Source of the DNA: RQOF01 sp964461135
GTDB lineage: Bacteria > Calditrichota > Calditrichia > RBG-13-44-9
Direction: 5' to 3'
Length of the DNA stretch: 14,259 nucleotides
Assembly: GCA_964461135.1 (NCBI GenBank)
Contig: CAYWTB010000113.1
Coordinates: forward strand, 1 to 14,259
How positions within the stretch are numbered: position 1 is the stretch's first letter; each line of letters opens with the position of its first letter. The notes beneath the pieces are model-generated. The model had not been told where the DNA came from. It made no database searches and saw only the letters and a program-made list of their open reading frames with translations. Positions 13,054 through 14,259 of this stretch are shown piece after piece. Made by a program: the position numbers and the translations under genes.

Positions 13054-14070
13054 ATGAATCAGGATACTTTGTTATCTTTACCAAAAGTTGAATTGCATCT
13101 TCATCTTGATTGTTCTTTAAGTTATGATGTCGTCAAAAAACTTCGACCAAATATTTCAGAATCAAAATATCGGGATATGTTTATAGCTCCTGAAAAATGC
13201 AAGGATTTAGCAGATTTTCTGAAACGCGCGGTTAGTGGCGTTGATTTAATGCAGACAAAAGATGAGCTACAAGCAGTTGTTTCCGATTTATTTATTCAAT
13301 TAAAAAGAGAGAACGTAATTTACGCGGAAATACGATTCGCTCCATTGCAACATTTATGTAAAGGCCTGGCAGCTGAAGAAGTTGTCGAGATAGTTTCTGA
13401 GAGCGTAAAAACACAATCTAATACTACCGGAATAAGCGCCGGTTTAATTTTATGTACACTCAGGCATTATACTGAATTACAAAGTATACAGACAGTCAGG
13501 TTGGTGGACAGGTATAGAACTTATACAAATATTGTCGGCTTTGATATTGCTGCTGATGAAGCAGGTTTTCCTATTGAAACTCATAAAAAAGCTTTTAATT
13601 TTGCTGAACAAATGGGCATTCCACGAACAGCGCATGCTGGTGAGGCAAAAGGGGCAGATAGTGTTTGGGAGACATTAGAATTCTTCAGACCAACAAGAAT
13701 CGGGCATGGAGTTCGAAGCCTGGAGGATCCAAATTTAGTTGCGCATTTAATAAGCAATCGAATACATTTGGAAATCTGCCCGACCTGTAATATTCAAACA
13801 GATATTTATGAAGAATATGCGGATCATCCCATAAACGAATTTTATAATTTGGGAATTTCATTGGGTGTAAATACTGATGCGAGATCGTTAGTAAATGTTT
13901 CCCTGACAGATGAGTATTTTAATTTACATGATATATTTAATTGGGAAAGGAAGCATTTCTTTAAGTGTAATATGAATGCTTTGAATGCTGCATTTATAAC
14001 CGATGAAATGAAAGACAGACTAAAAAGCAAACTAATTGCTGGCTATAATTTAGATCCAGAGAATGTCTAA
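13054..14070 (+). CDS. add: Adenosine deaminase
   Basis: 338 residues, the usual bacterial length. Zinc and catalytic motifs in order: KVELHLHLDCSL (His15, His17, Asp19), HAGE (His194, catalytic Glu197), RIGHG (His218) and VNTDAR (Asp275). Converts adenosine (or deoxyadenosine) to inosine plus ammonia in purine salvage; cytoplasmic. The canonical NTDD reads NTDA-R here, so the second Asp, which contacts the purine ring in well-studied enzymes, is Ala276; NTD-(A/N)-R forms occur in a large bacterial subgroup, so activity is still likely but the nucleoside preferred is less sure. ATG 13054 has no ribosome site and follows the 27-nt box of copy C. It appears monocistronic. Confidence 0.93.
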   Translation: MNQDTLLSLPKVELHLHLDCSLSYDVVKKLRPNISESKYRDMFIAPEKCKDLADFLKRAVSGVDLMQTKDELQAVVSDLFIQLKRENVIYAEIRFAPLQHLCKGLAAEEVVEIVSESVKTQSNTTGISAGLILCTLRHYTELQSIQTVRLVDRYRTYTNIVGFDIAADEAGFPIETHKKAFNFAEQMGIPRTAHAGEAKGADSVWETLEFFRPTRIGHGVRSLEDPNLVAHLISNRIHLEICPTCNIQTDIYEEYADHPINEFYNLGISLGVNTDARSLVNVSLTDEYFNLHDIFNWERKHFFKCNMNALNAAFITDEMKDRLKSKLIAGYNLDPENV

Positions 14071-14259
14071 TAACACAATTAACCGTTCTCGCCGGGCTCG
14101 TACTCTTTGGACGGTTTTGGGGGACTTTTTAAAATAGTTGTTTTATTGAAAATGTGCGCGATCGGCCGCTCGCCGGTTATGGTAATGTTATATTATATGC
14201 AAGGTCACTGCTGTCCCAACGTTTTAATTTAATGGGCAATATAAGTTATTGTTATTATT
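14071..14259. other. Downstream flank, no gene seen
   Basis: 189 bp to the window edge. TAACCG near 14081 and CGGTTA near 14176 are complementary over 6 bp, and ACCGT/ACGGT brackets a G+C-rich stretch before GGGGGACTTTTT. A weak terminator is possible, but nothing here is convincing. Confidence 0.3.

Noticed and set aside
14065..14183. Possible long attC between the end of adenosine deaminase and GTTATGG
   Set aside because: The end cores fit RYYYAAC/GTTRRRY poorly and the arms pair over only about 6 bp.

Overview
The window combines two kinds of DNA. Positions 1 to about 1960 are G+C-rich and hold the 3' part of a proton-pumping P-type ATPase whose codon use looks proteobacterial. From about 1970 to the end the DNA is A+T-richer. 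It carries a protein with a C-terminal type IX secretion sorting domain (YPNPFNPETTIRY type, ending in a FlgD-like Ig fold), several lipoproteins and an outer-membrane barrel-like protein. That points to the Fibrobacterota-Chlorobiota-Bacteroidota side of the tree, most like Ignavibacteriota, Calditrichota or KSB1-type genomes. The phylum assignment is inference. All genes are on the + strand and most gaps are long, which suggests an accessory region rather than one operon.

Layout. (1) 1-2541, stress-type block: the partial H+-ATPase, a 3'-terminal remnant of a DnaJ/CbpA co-chaperone gene cut off at the composition break, and a small protein resembling the eRF1 domain-3/baeRF group. (2) 2756-3652: a secreted beta-barrel-like protein. 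(3) 4113-4817: a DUF1003 membrane protein with an N-terminal zinc-ribbon-like segment. (4) 5224-6107: a secreted alpha/beta hydrolase split by a one-base frameshift. (5) 6409-8811: a large secreted metallophosphoesterase with DNRLRE-like, calcineurin-like and type IX sorting domains. (6) 8953-10735: an AHSA1/SRPBCC protein, a metallo-beta-lactamase-fold protein and an HXXEE membrane protein; the last two are closely spaced. (7) 11106-12712: two lipoproteins, one NTF2/SnoaL-like and one alpha/beta hydrolase. (8) 13054-14070: adenosine deaminase.

The least ordinary content lies between the genes. A repeat family occurs upstream of the frameshifted hydrolase (A, about 5073-5209), the NTF2-like lipoprotein (B, 10748-11059) and adenosine deaminase (C, about 12795-13025); parts of it also occur before the DUF1003 gene (D). 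B and C share a block of about 110 bp with only three differences and sit as direct repeats around the two-lipoprotein module. Three of these leaders end in a box of exactly 27 nt with inverted ends (RTCTAAT ... RTTAGRY), 24-46 nt before the next start codon. Two hairpin elements at 11663-11798 look like degenerate integron attC sites. Together these suggest modular, possibly recombination-driven cassettes or a shared leader/operator family. No integrase or transposase is visible here, so this remains a hypothesis.
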